In this document: positions 22,275 through 32,998 of the stretch, in pieces
How positions within the stretch are numbered: the first letter of the stretch is position 1
How the letters are laid out: each line of letters opens with the position of its first letter
Source: an uncultured Ectothiorhodospiraceae bacterium
Lineage (GTDB): Bacteria; Pseudomonadota; Gammaproteobacteria; Nitrococcales; Halorhodospiraceae
Assembly: GCA_913055575.1 (NCBI GenBank)
Contig: CAJXLI010000006.1
Coordinates: 1 to 40,792 of the forward strand
Direction of reading: 5' to 3'
DNA length: 40,792 bases
Notes under the pieces: generated by a model
Seen by the model: the letters and a program-made list of their open reading frames with translations, nothing else
What the model was told of the DNA's origin: nothing
Database searches by the model: none
Made by a program: the position numbers and the translations under genes

Positions 22275-22742
22275 CTACTCGTCTTCGTCTGCTGCGGCCG
22301 CAGCCGCACGCGCTTGCTCTGCCGTGAAGCCGCGCCGCTGCAGGAACTGCATTTGCCGGGCCGCCTCGTGCCGGTCCGCCGGGACGGCCTCGCCATAGCG
22401 CTGTCGCCTCACCGCACGCGCCTGATCCCGCCAGTCGACATCTGCCGCGGCCAGGGCCTCGTCGGCGAGCGTCCGCGGCACACCACGCTGATGCATCTCC
22501 TGGGCGATGCGTACCGGCCCCTGGCCTCGCTGGGTCCGGCTATGCACGAAGGCCTCGGCGAAGCGGGCCTCGTCGAGCACGCCCTCCTCGGCGAGCGCTG
22601 CGAGCGCCGCCTCGACCTCCTCGAGGTCGTGCCCGCGCCGGGTCAGCTTCTCCTGCAGCTCGCGCTGCGTATGCTCACGGCGGGCCAGGAGCCGCAGGGC
22701 CGCCGCGCGGACGGCATCGGCTGCCGGCGCCGCATCGCTCAT
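22275..22742 (-). CDS. recX: Regulatory protein RecX
   Basis: 155 aa, RecX repeats; overlaps the recA stop by ATGA. Confidence 0.93.
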   Translation of the reverse strand: MSDAAPAADAVRAAALRLLARREHTQRELQEKLTRRGHDLEEVEAALAALAEEGVLDEARFAEAFVHSRTQRGQGPVRIAQEMHQRGVPRTLADEALAAADVDWRDQARAVRRQRYGEAVPADRHEAARQMQFLQRRGFTAEQARAAAAAADEDE

Positions 22743-23797
22743 GGGGCCTGCCCGCTATCCCCGCTGCCGTCCGCGTCGCCCTCGCCCTCGGCCTCGCCAG
22801 CGGAGGCGCCCAGGACCTGCTCCCGGAGGCGGCTCTCGATCTCGGCGGCGATCTCCGGATTGTTGCGCAAGTACTGACGAGCGTTGTCCTTGCCCTGGCC
22901 GATGCGCTCGCCGTTGTAGCTGTACCAGGCGCCGGACTTCTCGATGAGGCTTTGGGAGACGCCCATATCGATGATCTCGCCCTCGCGCGAGATGCCCTCG
23001 CCGTAGAGGATCTCGAAATCCGCCTGCTTGAACGGCGGGGCCATCTTGTTCTTGACCACCTTGACCCGGGTCTCGTTGCCGAGCACCTCGTCGCCCTTCT
23101 TGATCGAGCCGGTCCGGCGGATATCCAGGCGCACCGAGGAGTAGAACTTGAGGGCGTTACCGCCAGAGGTCGTCTCCGGGCTACCGAACATCACCCCGAT
23201 CTTCATGCGGATCTGGTTGATGAAGACCACCAGGGTGTTCGAGCGCTGGATACTGCCGGAGAGCTTGCGCAGCGCCTGGGACATGAGCCGCGCCTGCAGG
23301 CCCACGTGGGAGTCGCCCATCTCGCCCTCGATCTCGGCCTTGGGCGTGAGCGCGGCCACGGAGTCGACCACGAGCACGTCCAGCCCGGCGGAGCGGACCA
23401 GCATGTCGGTAATCTCGAGCGCCTGCTCGCCGGTGTCGGGCTGCGAGACCAGCAGGTCGTCGATGTCCACGCCCACCGCCTCGGCGTAGTCCGGATCGAG
23501 GGCGTGCTCGGCGTCGACAAAGGCAGCGGTGCCGCCGGCCTTCTGCGCCTCGGCGATGATATGCAGGGTCAGGGTCGTCTTCCCGGACGACTCCGGCCCG
23601 TAGATCTCGACCACGCGGCCGCGGGGCAGCCCGCCGATCCCGAGCGCCACGTCCAGGGCCAGTGATCCCGTGGAGATGCTCTTGACGTCGCCGCGCACCG
23701 CGCGGGCGTCGCCCATGCGCATCACCGCGCCCTTGCCGAACTGCTTCTCGATCTGCCCTAGAGCAGCGCCCAGCGCCTTCTTGCGATCCTCGTCCAT
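22739..23797 (-). CDS. recA: Recombinase RecA
   Basis: [24 protein letters not shown]...[19 protein letters not shown]...; ATG 23797 with a GAGGTGGAG SD (the ORF track starts at GTG 23809). Confidence 0.98.
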   Translation of the reverse strand: MDEDRKKALGAALGQIEKQFGKGAVMRMGDARAVRGDVKSISTGSLALDVALGIGGLPRGRVVEIYGPESSGKTTLTLHIIAEAQKAGGTAAFVDAEHALDPDYAEAVGVDIDDLLVSQPDTGEQALEITDMLVRSAGLDVLVVDSVAALTPKAEIEGEMGDSHVGLQARLMSQALRKLSGSIQRSNTLVVFINQIRMKIGVMFGSPETTSGGNALKFYSSVRLDIRRTGSIKKGDEVLGNETRVKVVKNKMAPPFKQADFEILYGEGISREGEIIDMGVSQSLIEKSGAWYSYNGERIGQGKDNARQYLRNNPEIAAEIESRLREQVLGASAGEAEGEGDADGSGDSGQAP

Positions 23798-23943
23798 TTC
23801 CGGCTCCACCTCGTCGCGTGACTGCCCCGTTGACGGGCTCCGGCGCCTGCGGCTCCGGCCCGCTTCCCTGCTGCCGGCCCATTAAGGCGGCGCGATTATT
23901 CCACAATGCCACCAGGCTTTCTACCCGGCATTTGCGCGGCATT

Positions 23944-24510
23944 CTAACAGTCCCCCAGGGTCAGCGTATCCGGGCTATCCGGGGCGCGCGCCGCGCCTAG
24001 CGGCCAGCGGCCGAGAACCCGGTAGTCAGGCCCCGCGGCGCCTCGCTGTGAGGCCACCAGGGTGAGCTCACCGATCCGCCAGTGCAGCGGTACCGGCGGC
24101 GTCCGGAAAGCCGGCGGCGCGGCCTTGCGGAACAGGGTGACGTGCGGGCGCAGCGGCTTGTCGTCGAAGGCCTGCCCCAGGCGACGGAGCCGCTGGCGCA
24201 GCTCGCGGTGGAGGGCTACCAGCGGCTCCGGGGCCGCCTGGGTGCCGACCCAGACCACACCGGCACGGGCGAAGAAGCCGATGTGGTCTAGATCCAGGCG
24301 GGCCGGCGCTACCGCCGCCGCGGCCCGAGCGCCGGCGGCAGCCACCCGCTCCGGATCGCCGTCGCCGACAAAGAGGACGGTCAGGTGGAGGCGTTCCCGG
24401 GGTACGGGGCGGCCTGCTTCACCCAGATCGCGCTGCAGGTCCGCCAGCGCCGCCTTCACCCCCGAGGGCGGCCAAAGGGCGAAGAACAGCCGCACGCCAG
24501 CCCCGCTCAT
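23944..24510 (-). CDS. thpR: RNA 2',3'-cyclic phosphodiesterase / 2'-5' RNA ligase (ThpR/LigT family)
   Basis: 188 aa; two HxT motifs ([16 protein letters not shown]), [10 protein letters not shown]-terminus. Confidence 0.92.
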   Translation of the reverse strand: MSGAGVRLFFALWPPSGVKAALADLQRDLGEAGRPVPRERLHLTVLFVGDGDPERVAAAGARAAAAVAPARLDLDHIGFFARAGVVWVGTQAAPEPLVALHRELRQRLRRLGQAFDDKPLRPHVTLFRKAAPPAFRTPPVPLHWRIGELTLVASQRGAAGPDYRVLGRWPLGAARAPDSPDTLTLGDC

Positions 24511-25007
24511 ACCTGCCCCCGGCAACGCTGCAGCAGGCCGTCGAGGGCCGCTGCGACGCTCGCCCGGCGCACCGCGTCGCGATCCCCCGAGAAGCAGAAG
24601 CGCTCCGCGTCGACACCCTCCGGAGCGCCCCAGCCGATCCAGACCGTACCCACAGGCTTCTCCGGGCTGCCACCTTCGGGTCCGGCGACCCCCGTGATAG
24701 CCACGCCGTGGGTTACCGGCGCCTGGCCCAGCAATCCCCCGGCCAGGGCCTCGGCCACCGCCTCGCTGACGGCGCCCGCCTCCTGGATGACCGCCCCTCG
24801 AACACCGAGCAGCTCCTGCTTGGCGGCGTTGCTGTAGACCACCAGCCCGCGCTCGAACCACGCCGAGGCGCCGCCGCCGTCGGTGACGACCTTGGCCAGC
24901 AGCCCGCCCGTGCACGATTCTGCCACCGCCAGGCTCAATCCCCGGGCCAGGAAGGCCTCACCGACAGCGCGGGCCTGCTCTTGAAGCGTCCTGTCGTCGT
25001 GTATCAT
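24507..25007 (-). CDS. pncC: Nicotinamide-nucleotide amidase (CinA C-terminal domain)
   Basis: 166 aa; VAESCTGGLLAKVVTDGGGASAWFERGLVVYSNAAKQELLGV...GVAITGVAGPEGGSPEKPVGTVWIGW; ATGA overlap with thpR. Confidence 0.95.
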   Translation of the reverse strand: MIHDDRTLQEQARAVGEAFLARGLSLAVAESCTGGLLAKVVTDGGGASAWFERGLVVYSNAAKQELLGVRGAVIQEAGAVSEAVAEALAGGLLGQAPVTHGVAITGVAGPEGGSPEKPVGTVWIGWGAPEGVDAERFCFSGDRDAVRRASVAAALDGLLQRCRGQV

Positions 25008-25045
25008 AGCGTCCCCCTTTCCCAGTGCGGCACCGGGTCGATCCT

Positions 25046-27661
25046 ATGGCAGAGTCGAGCGAGGCCGAGCCACCCAACCTCGAGAGCGCGGCCGGGCATA
25101 CGCCGATGATGCGCCAGTTCCTGCGCATCAAGGCCGAGTACCCGACGACCCTGCTCTTCTACCGGATGGGTGATTTCTACGAGCTATTCTATGAGGATGC
25201 CGAGCGCGCCGCGAAACTGCTCGATATCACCCTGACCACCCGCGGCGAGTCCGCCGGCGCGCCTATCCCCATGGCCGGCGTCCCGGTCCAGTCCGTGGAG
25301 AGCTACCTCGCCCGGCTCGTGCGCCTCGGCGAGTCCATCGCCATCTGTGAGCAGATCGGCGACCCCAACACCGCCAAGGGGCCCGTGGAGCGCCAGGTGG
25401 TCCGGGTGGTAACGCCGGGGACGCTCACCGAGGACGCCCTGCTCGATGAGCGCAGCACCAACCTGCTCGCTGCCGTGGCACCGGGGAGCAAGGGGCACTT
25501 CGGGCTGGCCACGCTGGAGCTCTCCTCGGGGCGCTTCACCGTGCTGGAAGCCCCCGATGCCGAAGGCCTCGATGCCGAGATCGAGCGCCTGCGCCCGGCG
25601 GAGCTCATCCTCCCCGACGACGACGCCACCCCGGCCCCGGCGGGTGGCTGCGTCACCCGGCGCCGCCCGCCGTGGCACTTCGAGCGCGAGCCGGCCCGGC
25701 GGCTGCTGCTGCGCCAGCTCGGCACCCACGACCTCTCCGGCTTCGGCGCCGAGGGCCTGGAGGCGCCCATCGCGGCCGCCGGGGCCCTGCTGCAGTACAT
25801 CAGCGAGACCCAGCGGGCCACCCTCCCCCACGTCTGCTCGCTCGCCGTCGAGTCCCGCGACGAGGCGATCACCATCGATGCCGCCAGCCGCCGCAACCTG
25901 GAGATCGAGCGCAACCTCTCCGGCGGCACGGAGCACACGCTAGCGGCGGTGATCGACAGCAGCGTCACCGCCATGGGCGGCCGGCTGCTGCGCCGCTGGC
26001 TGCAGCGCCCGTTGCGCGACCAGGACACCATCGCCGCCCGGCACGCCGCCGTGGCCGCCCTGGCCGAGGGGAGCTTCGCCGAGCTACGCGCCAGCCTCGA
26101 CGGCTGCGCCGACATCGAGCGCATCCTCGCCCGCGTAGCCCTGGGCAGCGCCCGGCCGCGGGATCTCATCGGGCTGCACGACGCCTTGGAGCGCCTGCCG
26201 CAGCTACAGCTCCAGCTGCGCCAGCTCAACAGCCACCGCCTGCAGGCGCTCACTCGTGAGCTCGATGAGCACCCGCAGACCGCGGATCTGCTGCGCCGGG
26301 CAATCACCGACACGCCGCCAGCGACGGTCCGGGATGGCGGGGTCATCGCGGACGGCTACGACGCGGAGCTCGACGAGCTGCGCTCGATGTCGCGTAACGC
26401 CGACGACTACCTCGCCTCCCTTGAGGCCGAGGAGCGCGCGGCCACCGGCATCCCTACACTCAAGGTCGGCTTCAACCGCGTGCACGGCTACTACATCGAG
26501 GTCACCCGCAGCCAGAGCGACCAGGTCCCGGAGCGCTACATCCGGCGCCAGACCCTCAAGTCCTCGGAGCGATTCATCACGCCGGAGCTCAAGCGCTTCG
26601 AGGAGCAGGTCCTGTCCGCCCGCGAGCGCGCCCTCGCCCGCGAGAAGGCCCTCTACGAGCAGCTCGTCGAGCAGCTGGCCGAGGATCTATCGCCGCTGCA
26701 GACGAGCGCCGCCGCCCTGGCCGAGCTCGACGCCCTGGCCGCCTTCGCCGAGCGGGCCCGCACCCTGGACTACGTCCAGCCTCAGCTCTGCGAAACGCCC
26801 GGGGTGCGCATCGAGGGCGGCCGCCACCCGGTCGTCGAGCAGGCCCTGGACGCCCCCTTCGTCCCCAACGACGTGCGCCTGGACAGCCGCCGGCGGATGC
26901 TGCTGATCACCGGGCCCAACATGGGCGGCAAGTCCACCTACATGCGGCAGACGGCGCTCGCCGCCCTGCTCGCCTACGCCGGCTCCTTCGTCCCGGCGCA
27001 GCGGGCGTCCCTCGGCCCCATCGACCGGATCTTCACACGCATCGGCGCCGCGGACGACCTCGCCTCGGGACGCTCCACCTTCATGGTGGAGATGACCGAG
27101 ACCGCGAATATCCTCCATAACGCCACCGCCGAGAGCCTGGTGCTCATGGACGAGATCGGCCGCGGGACGAGCACCTTCGACGGCCTGGCCCTCGCCTGGG
27201 CTACCGCCGAGCGCCTGGCCACGCATATCCGCGCCTTCACCCTGTTCGCCACCCACTACTTCGAGATGACGGCGCTGGAGCAGCGCCACACCGGCGTGGT
27301 GAACGTCCACCTCGAGGCGGCCGAGCACGGCGAGCGTATCGTCTTCCTCCACGCCGTGCGCGACGGCCCGGCGAACCAGAGCTACGGCCTGCAGGTGGCG
27401 GCGCTCGCCGGGGTGCCTCGGGAAGTCCTGCAGGCGGCGCGGGCGAAGCTGCGCAGCCTCGAGTCCGGCGAGGGCGCCGATAGCGGCTCGGCGCAGCTGC
27501 CGCTGTTCGGCCCTGAGCCGGCAACCGAGCCGCCGGCGCCGGCGCCCGAGCCGGAGCCCGACCCCGTCCGCGAGGCGGTGGCGGCGCTCGATCCCGATGG
27601 GCTGACCCCGCGAGAGGCCCTGGAGGCCCTCTATCGGCTCAAGGAGCAATGCAAGGAGTAG
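25046..27661 (+). CDS. mutS: DNA mismatch repair protein MutS
   Basis: 871 aa; [34 protein letters not shown]; Walker [26 protein letters not shown]. Confidence 0.98.
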   Translation: MAESSEAEPPNLESAAGHTPMMRQFLRIKAEYPTTLLFYRMGDFYELFYEDAERAAKLLDITLTTRGESAGAPIPMAGVPVQSVESYLARLVRLGESIAICEQIGDPNTAKGPVERQVVRVVTPGTLTEDALLDERSTNLLAAVAPGSKGHFGLATLELSSGRFTVLEAPDAEGLDAEIERLRPAELILPDDDATPAPAGGCVTRRRPPWHFEREPARRLLLRQLGTHDLSGFGAEGLEAPIAAAGALLQYISETQRATLPHVCSLAVESRDEAITIDAASRRNLEIERNLSGGTEHTLAAVIDSSVTAMGGRLLRRWLQRPLRDQDTIAARHAAVAALAEGSFAELRASLDGCADIERILARVALGSARPRDLIGLHDALERLPQLQLQLRQLNSHRLQALTRELDEHPQTADLLRRAITDTPPATVRDGGVIADGYDAELDELRSMSRNADDYLASLEAEERAATGIPTLKVGFNRVHGYYIEVTRSQSDQVPERYIRRQTLKSSERFITPELKRFEEQVLSARERALAREKALYEQLVEQLAEDLSPLQTSAAALAELDALAAFAERARTLDYVQPQLCETPGVRIEGGRHPVVEQALDAPFVPNDVRLDSRRRMLLITGPNMGGKSTYMRQTALAALLAYAGSFVPAQRASLGPIDRIFTRIGAADDLASGRSTFMVEMTETANILHNATAESLVLMDEIGRGTSTFDGLALAWATAERLATHIRAFTLFATHYFEMTALEQRHTGVVNVHLEAAEHGERIVFLHAVRDGPANQSYGLQVAALAGVPREVLQAARAKLRSLESGEGADSGSAQLPLFGPEPATEPPAPAPEPEPDPVREAVAALDPDGLTPREALEALYRLKEQCKE

Positions 27662-27770
27662 GTAGGAGCACCGGGGATAACCCGTTAGAATACCTGCGAC
27701 GCGGATCGGCCTCTGCGGAGCGCCGACCCTGGCAGGTGCAAGGACCTGAAACGGCAACGGAGCCAGTCAC

Positions 27771-28094
27771 ATGACCTACGTCGTCACCGAGAACTGCATC
27801 AAGTGCAAGTACACCGACTGCGTGGAGGTCTGCCCCGTAGACTGCTTCCATGAGGGGCCGAACTTCCTGGTGATCGATCCGGATGAATGCATCGACTGCA
27901 GCCTTTGCGAGCCGGAGTGCCCGGCCGAGGCGATCTACTCCGAGGACGATCTACCGCCCTCCATGGAGCACTACATCGAGCTCAACGCGGAGCTCGCCAA
28001 GGAGTGGCCGGTCATCACGGAGAAGAAGGACCCGCCGCCGGACGCCGAGGAGTGGGATGGCGTCCAGGACAAGTACCAGTACCTGGAGCGCTGA
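27771..28094 (+). CDS. fdxA: 7Fe ferredoxin (FdxA type)
   Basis: 107 aa; [55 protein letters not shown]. Confidence 0.96.
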   Translation: MTYVVTENCIKCKYTDCVEVCPVDCFHEGPNFLVIDPDECIDCSLCEPECPAEAIYSEDDLPPSMEHYIELNAELAKEWPVITEKKDPPPDAEEWDGVQDKYQYLER

Positions 28095-28106
28095 CCACCC
28101 CCGCGC

Positions 28107-29069
28107 TCAGCCGCGCGGGTGGTGCTCGGCGTGGAGCCGCTGCAGCCGGTGCCGGGCTACGTGGGTGTAGATCTGGGTGGTGGACAGGTCGGCGTGCCCG
28201 AGTAGCATCTGCACAGCGCGCAGGTCCGCCCCGTGGTTGAGCAGGTGGGTGGCGAAGGAGTGGCGCAGGGTATGCGGTGAGATCGACGGGTCGATCCCGG
28301 CCTCTACCGCATAGCGCTTGACCCGGTGCCAAAAGGCCTGCCGGGTCAGCCCCTCGCCGCGCCGGGTGACGAACAGCGCCTCCCCCCTCCGGCTGCCGAG
28401 CAACGCCGGCCGGCCGTCCTGCAGATAGCGCGCCACCCAGTCCAGGGCCTCCTCCCCGAGCGGGACCAGGCGCTCGCGTCCGCCCTTGCCCACCACCCGC
28501 ACCAGCCCTTGCCGGGTGCTCACCCCATCCATGGTCAGCCCCACGAGCTCCGAGACCCGCAGCCCCGTCGCGTAGAGCACCTCCAGCAGGCAGCGGTCGC
28601 GCAGCCCCAGCGGATCGCCGGTATCCGGCGCCTCCAGCAGCGCCTCGACCTGGCGCTCCGTGAGCGCCCCGGGCAGGGCTTGCCCCAGCCTCGGTGCCTC
28701 CACCTCAGCGGTCGGATCGTCGCCGCGGACCCCTTCCTGGACCCGACGGCGGTAGAAGCGCCGCAGGCTGGTCACCAGCCGCGCCGTCGTCCGAGGGCGG
28801 GCGCCGGCCGCCACACGCTCGGAGAGGTAGCCGAGAACGGCCTCACGCCCGGCGGTGTGCAAGTCCTCGCCGCGGCTCGCCAGGTAGGCGGCGAAACCCT
28901 CGAGATCGGACCGGTAGGCTGCCAGGGTAGCCTCGGCAAGGCCCTGCTCGGACCAGAGCGCATCCAGGAAGGTCTCGATGCGCCGGGCGTCGGCCTCTGC
29001 CGGGGCCGGCCGTGTCCGGGGCCGCCCCCGGCGCTCGGCGGCAGCCGAGCTGGCGCGCCGCGGCGCCAT
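28107..29069 (-). CDS. xerD: Tyrosine recombinase XerD-like
   Basis: 320 aa; catalytic R (ATGLRVSELVGL), HTLRHSFATHLL, LGHADLSTTQIYTHV. Confidence 0.9.
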   Translation of the reverse strand: MAPRRASSAAAERRGRPRTRPAPAEADARRIETFLDALWSEQGLAEATLAAYRSDLEGFAAYLASRGEDLHTAGREAVLGYLSERVAAGARPRTTARLVTSLRRFYRRRVQEGVRGDDPTAEVEAPRLGQALPGALTERQVEALLEAPDTGDPLGLRDRCLLEVLYATGLRVSELVGLTMDGVSTRQGLVRVVGKGGRERLVPLGEEALDWVARYLQDGRPALLGSRRGEALFVTRRGEGLTRQAFWHRVKRYAVEAGIDPSISPHTLRHSFATHLLNHGADLRAVQMLLGHADLSTTQIYTHVARHRLQRLHAEHHPRG

Positions 29070-29071
29070 CG

Positions 29072-29890
29072 TCAGCGCCCATCCCCACCGCCCGGGCCGT
29101 CGCCGCCGCCGGCCGGGGCCGCGCCACCTGCCGGAGCGCCCTGTCCCTCGGTATAGCCGAAGGCCCGCAGCAGCTCCAGCGGCAGCGGGAAGACCAGGGA
29201 GGAGCTCTCGTTCTCGTTCGCCACGGTAACCAGGGTCTGCAGGTAGCGCAGCTGCAGCGAGGCCGGGCTCTGGCCGAGGATCTCCGCGGCGTCGCGGAGC
29301 TGCTCGGCGGCCTGCATCTCGCCCTCGGCGTGGATCACCTTGGCCCGCCGCGCCCGCTCGGCCTCCGCCTGCTGGGCGATGGCACGGATCATCGAGTCGT
29401 CGATGTCCACGTGCTTGATCTCCACGTTGGCAACCTTGACGCCCCAGTGGTCCGTCTGCTGGTCCAGGATCTCCTGGATGTGGGCGTTGAGCTTGTCGCG
29501 CTCGGCGAGCATCTCGTCGAGCTCGTGCTGGCCGAGCACCGAGCGCAGGGTGGTCTGGGCCAGCTGGCTGACCGCCGAGTAGAAGTCCTCGACGTTAATG
29601 ATGGCCTGCTGCGGATCGATCACCCGGAAGTACAGCACGGCGTTGACGCCCACCGAGACGTTGTCCCGGGAGATCACATCCTGGCTCGGCACGTCCATCA
29701 CCACCGTGCGCAGGTCTACGCGGACCATCTGCTGGATGATGGGGATGATCAGGATCAGCCCCGGCCCCTTCACGCTCCAGAAGCGGCCGAGCTGGAAGAC
29801 GACGCCGCGCTCGTACTCGCGCAGGATACGGATCGAGGCGACGACAATCGCGAGCAGCACCGCGAGCACGATGATCAGGACGGTAACCAT
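29072..29890 (-). CDS. SPFH/slipin family membrane protein
   Basis: 272 aa from the ATG at 29890: [70 protein letters not shown]. Confidence 0.93.
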   Translation of the reverse strand: MVTVLIIVLAVLLAIVVASIRILREYERGVVFQLGRFWSVKGPGLILIIPIIQQMVRVDLRTVVMDVPSQDVISRDNVSVGVNAVLYFRVIDPQQAIINVEDFYSAVSQLAQTTLRSVLGQHELDEMLAERDKLNAHIQEILDQQTDHWGVKVANVEIKHVDIDDSMIRAIAQQAEAERARRAKVIHAEGEMQAAEQLRDAAEILGQSPASLQLRYLQTLVTVANENESSSLVFPLPLELLRAFGYTEGQGAPAGGAAPAGGGDGPGGGDGR

Positions 29891-30060
29891 GGCGACCCTC
29901 CCCCTTTGGCTGCACGCCCGGCAGGGCGATGCCCGGCGGCCGCAACGCTGCGCTGCCCCACCTACCTGCACGGACTCTAGCCCAAGCATAGCCCCGGCTA
30001 CGGCGAGTGCGCCACCAAGGCACCGCCACACCGGAGGGGACGAGGCCGTATAATGGGCCC

Positions 30061-31080
30061 ATGGAGCTCAAGGGCTGGATCCTGCACTGCCGCGCTGGCT
30101 ACGAGGAGACCCTCGCCGCCGAGGTGATCGCCGCCGGCAAGCGCCGAGGCGTGCACGGCTACTGCCGGGCGCGCCCGCACAGCGCCTACGTGGTCTTCGA
30201 GGCCCCGGCCGGGGACGCCCCCCTGCCGCCGCCGCTCGTCTTTGCGCGGGCCAGCGCCGGCCTTGTCGCGGAGCTCACCGGCCTGCCCGAGGGCGGGCGC
30301 GCCGAGGCCATCGCCGAGGCCCTGCCCGCCGGGCTCGGCGCCGCCGAGCCCTGGCTGGAGCACCCCGACAGCGAGGCCGGCCGCCCCTTGGCGCGTTTCT
30401 GCCGGCGCTTCGCCAAGCCAGCGCGGCACGCCCTGGAGGCGGGCGGCGTTGCCACCGGCGATCCCCGGCAGCGCCTGCGGCTGCTCTTCCCCGACTCCCG
30501 GCACTGCCTCGCCGGCGTCGGGCCGCCCGGCCAGTGGCCCGCCGGCATCCCGCGGCTGCGCATGCCGCGCAGCGCCCCGAGCCGATCGGTACTCAAGCTC
30601 GAGGAGGCGATCCACCGCTTGATCCCGGAGCCGGAGCGGCCCTACCCCGGGGAGCACGCCGTGGACCTGGGCGCCGCACCGGGCGGCTGGAGCTGGCTGA
30701 TGCGCGAGCGCGGTGCCACGGTCACCGCCGTGGACAATGGCCCCCTGGCCGCTCCACTGGCCGACGATCCCGGCATCGACCACCGGTGTGCCGATGCCTT
30801 CCGCTACCGCCCCCGCGGCGAGGTCGACTGGCTGCTCTGCGACGTGGTCGATCGTCCCCAGGGGATCACCCGGCTGATGACCCAGTGGCTGCGCGCCGGA
30901 CGCGCCCGGGCAGCGGTCTTCAACCTCAAGCTGCCCATGCGCCACCCCCTGGATACGGTCCGCCGGGCCCTGGACGCCCTCGCCGACGCCGGCGCCGAGA
31001 CCCACGCGGCGCAGCTCTACCACGACCGCGAGGAGGTCACGGTCTACGCTCGCCGCGCGGACTCGCGCGGCGGCGGCTGA
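30061..31080 (+). CDS. rlmM: 23S rRNA (cytidine-2'-O)-methyltransferase RlmM
   Basis: 339 aa; [13 protein letters not shown]-like [43 protein letters not shown]. Confidence 0.93.
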   Translation: MELKGWILHCRAGYEETLAAEVIAAGKRRGVHGYCRARPHSAYVVFEAPAGDAPLPPPLVFARASAGLVAELTGLPEGGRAEAIAEALPAGLGAAEPWLEHPDSEAGRPLARFCRRFAKPARHALEAGGVATGDPRQRLRLLFPDSRHCLAGVGPPGQWPAGIPRLRMPRSAPSRSVLKLEEAIHRLIPEPERPYPGEHAVDLGAAPGGWSWLMRERGATVTAVDNGPLAAPLADDPGIDHRCADAFRYRPRGEVDWLLCDVVDRPQGITRLMTQWLRAGRARAAVFNLKLPMRHPLDTVRRALDALADAGAETHAAQLYHDREEVTVYARRADSRGGG

Positions 31081-31154
31081 CATACTATGATAGGCATGCT
31101 TTACACCTTCCCCGGTCCTGCTGGCGCAGGCGGGGGCGAGCGCACCGGATACCT

Positions 31155-31571
31155 ATGGATCTCAACGAGCTAAAGGAAACCTTCGAGTTCATCGATGACT
31201 GGGAGGAACGCTACCGCATCCTCATCGATCTCGGCCGGCAATTGCCGGAATTCCCCGAGGCGGAGCGTACCGAGGCGAATCGCGTCGACGGCTGCACGAG
31301 CAACGTCTGGCTGGTCTGCCGGCGCGACGAGAGCGATCCCCAGCGGCTCATCTTCCTCGCCGACAGCGACGCCTTTATCGTCAAGGGCCTGATTGCGCTG
31401 GTCCTCATGGCCTACTCCGGCGCCACGCCCGAGGAGATCCAGGATACCGACATCCGGGACCTGTTCCGGCAGCTCGGGCTGGAGCGCAACCTCAGCCCCA
31501 ATCGACGCGACGGCTTCTACGCCATGGTCGACCGCATCCATGAGCTCGCGGCTGAGGCCCGCACAGCCTGA
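31155..31571 (+). CDS. sufE: SufE family cysteine desulfurase sulfur acceptor
   Basis: 138 aa; FEFIDDWEERYRILIDLGRQLPEFPEAERTEANRVDGCTSNVWLV. Confidence 0.94.
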   Translation: MDLNELKETFEFIDDWEERYRILIDLGRQLPEFPEAERTEANRVDGCTSNVWLVCRRDESDPQRLIFLADSDAFIVKGLIALVLMAYSGATPEEIQDTDIRDLFRQLGLERNLSPNRRDGFYAMVDRIHELAAEARTA

Positions 31572-31624
31572 ACACTACTCCGCTCACCGGACCCGCCGAG
31601 AACCAAGCAGCCACGACCCGAAGG

Positions 31625-31798
31625 ATGGACCGAGAGCCACTGCCCAAACAGACCGACCTGGGAGAGCAGCTCCAGGAGCTCAGCCTCGAGGAGCTGCACG
31701 AGCTCCAGCAAGCGATCGACCGCGAGCTCGAGACCCGCTCTTTTGCCGACAGCCTCGAGGCGCAGATGCGGCTCTTCATGCGCCGCCGCGGCCAATAG
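31625..31798 (+). CDS. Small hypothetical protein (57 aa)
   Basis: Own translation: MDREPLPKQTDLGEQLQELSLEELHELQQAIDRELETRSFADSLEAQMRLFMRRRGQ. Amphipathic and charged; below the length cut-off of the ORF track. Confidence 0.4.
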   Translation: MDREPLPKQTDLGEQLQELSLEELHELQQAIDRELETRSFADSLEAQMRLFMRRRGQ

Positions 31799-31825
31799 CC
31801 TGCCAGGCTGCACGTACCGAGGACC

Positions 31826-32848
31826 TTGCATACCCTGGCCCGATCGCTGCTGCCCCTTGCCCTGCTCCCCCTCAGCTGGGGCCCGGCCAGCGCACCCGCC
31901 GACCAGCCATCCGCGGGGCAGGCGCCGAGCTGGGAGGCGGGGCACATCCGGACCGCCGACGGCTACCGCCTGCCCTACCGGCGCTGGGGGCCCGAGGCGG
32001 GCGATGCGGACGGCCCCGAGGCCGTGGTGCTCGCCCTGCACGGGCTCAATGACTACAGCGAGGGCATGGCCTACGCGGCCCGCTACCTGGCCGAGCACGA
32101 GATCGCCACTTACGCCTACGACCAGCGCGGCTGGGGCGCCAACGAGGACGCAGGCCTCTGGCCGGGGGTAGAGCCCCTCCTCGACGACGCCGCCGCGGTG
32201 CTCAACCTGCTCGCCGAGCGCTACCCCAGAACGCCCCTCTACCTGATGGGGCACAGCATGGGCGGGGCCGTGTCCATGGTGCTGCTGACGGAGCGGGATC
32301 CGGTCCCCGTCTCCGGCGTGGTCCTCGTAGCTCCCGCCGTATGGGGGCGCGAGGCCATGCCCTGGTACCAGCGCGGCCTCCTGTGGCTCGCCCCGCGCCT
32401 GCTGCCCGGCCTGGAGCTGAGCAGTGAGGTGACGGGCGTGCAGCCCACCGACGATCCCGACATCCGGGCGATGATGCGCGAGGACCCGCTCATCCGGCGC
32501 AAGGTCCGCGCCGATACCCTGGCCGGCGTCACCGACCTGATGGACCGCGCCCTGGCGGCCAGTCCCGAGCTCACCGAGCGCGCCCTGATCCTCTACGGTG
32601 AGCAGGACGAGGTCATCCCCCCCGGGCCGACCTGCCTCATGCTACGCCGCCTGCCCGAGCGCCCGCCGAGGCAGCAACGCTTTGCCCTCTACCCCGAGGG
32701 GTACCACATGCTCACCCGCGACCTGCAGCGCGAGCGGGTGCACGCGGACCTGGCTGCCTGGCTCCTCGATACCGGGAGCGCTCTACCCTCCGGCATGGAA
32801 GTGGGCCGTAGCGAGGCGATCCACCGCGTCTGCCCCGATCGCCACTGA
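31826..32848 (+). CDS. Alpha/beta hydrolase (monoacylglycerol lipase/lysophospholipase-like) with signal-like N-terminus
   Basis: 340 aa; VLALHGLNDYSEGMAYAARYL, GHSMGGAVS nucleophile elbow. Start as given is a TTG, so the start is uncertain. Confidence 0.85.
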   Translation: MHTLARSLLPLALLPLSWGPASAPADQPSAGQAPSWEAGHIRTADGYRLPYRRWGPEAGDADGPEAVVLALHGLNDYSEGMAYAARYLAEHEIATYAYDQRGWGANEDAGLWPGVEPLLDDAAAVLNLLAERYPRTPLYLMGHSMGGAVSMVLLTERDPVPVSGVVLVAPAVWGREAMPWYQRGLLWLAPRLLPGLELSSEVTGVQPTDDPDIRAMMREDPLIRRKVRADTLAGVTDLMDRALAASPELTERALILYGEQDEVIPPGPTCLMLRRLPERPPRQQRFALYPEGYHMLTRDLQRERVHADLAAWLLDTGSALPSGMEVGRSEAIHRVCPDRH

Positions 32849-32901
32849 CCCGATCAGCGCTGCTGATCGTTCCAGCATCATGATGCATCTACGACTCACC
32901 T

Positions 32902-32929
32902 TTGAATACGACGGTAATTGGGGTACATT
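32902..32929 (+). promoter_or_regulatory. Putative sigma70-type promoter of the SQR gene
   Basis: TTGAAT (32902-32907), 16 bp spacer, TACATT (32924-32929). Confidence 0.45.
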
Positions 32930-32998
32930 GAGCGGCCCTTAAAATATCAACACCTAAGCATAGATAGCGGCAGCGAGATCTAGCAGGAGGAGATCGTC

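Noticed and set aside
26687-27757. Minus-strand 356-aa ORF inside mutS
   Set aside because: Antisense to mutS, biased composition, no recognisable domain.
28107-29069. Integrase of a mobile element
   Set aside because: Sequence is XerD-like and flanked by housekeeping genes; no att-like duplications, tRNA junction or phage genes seen.
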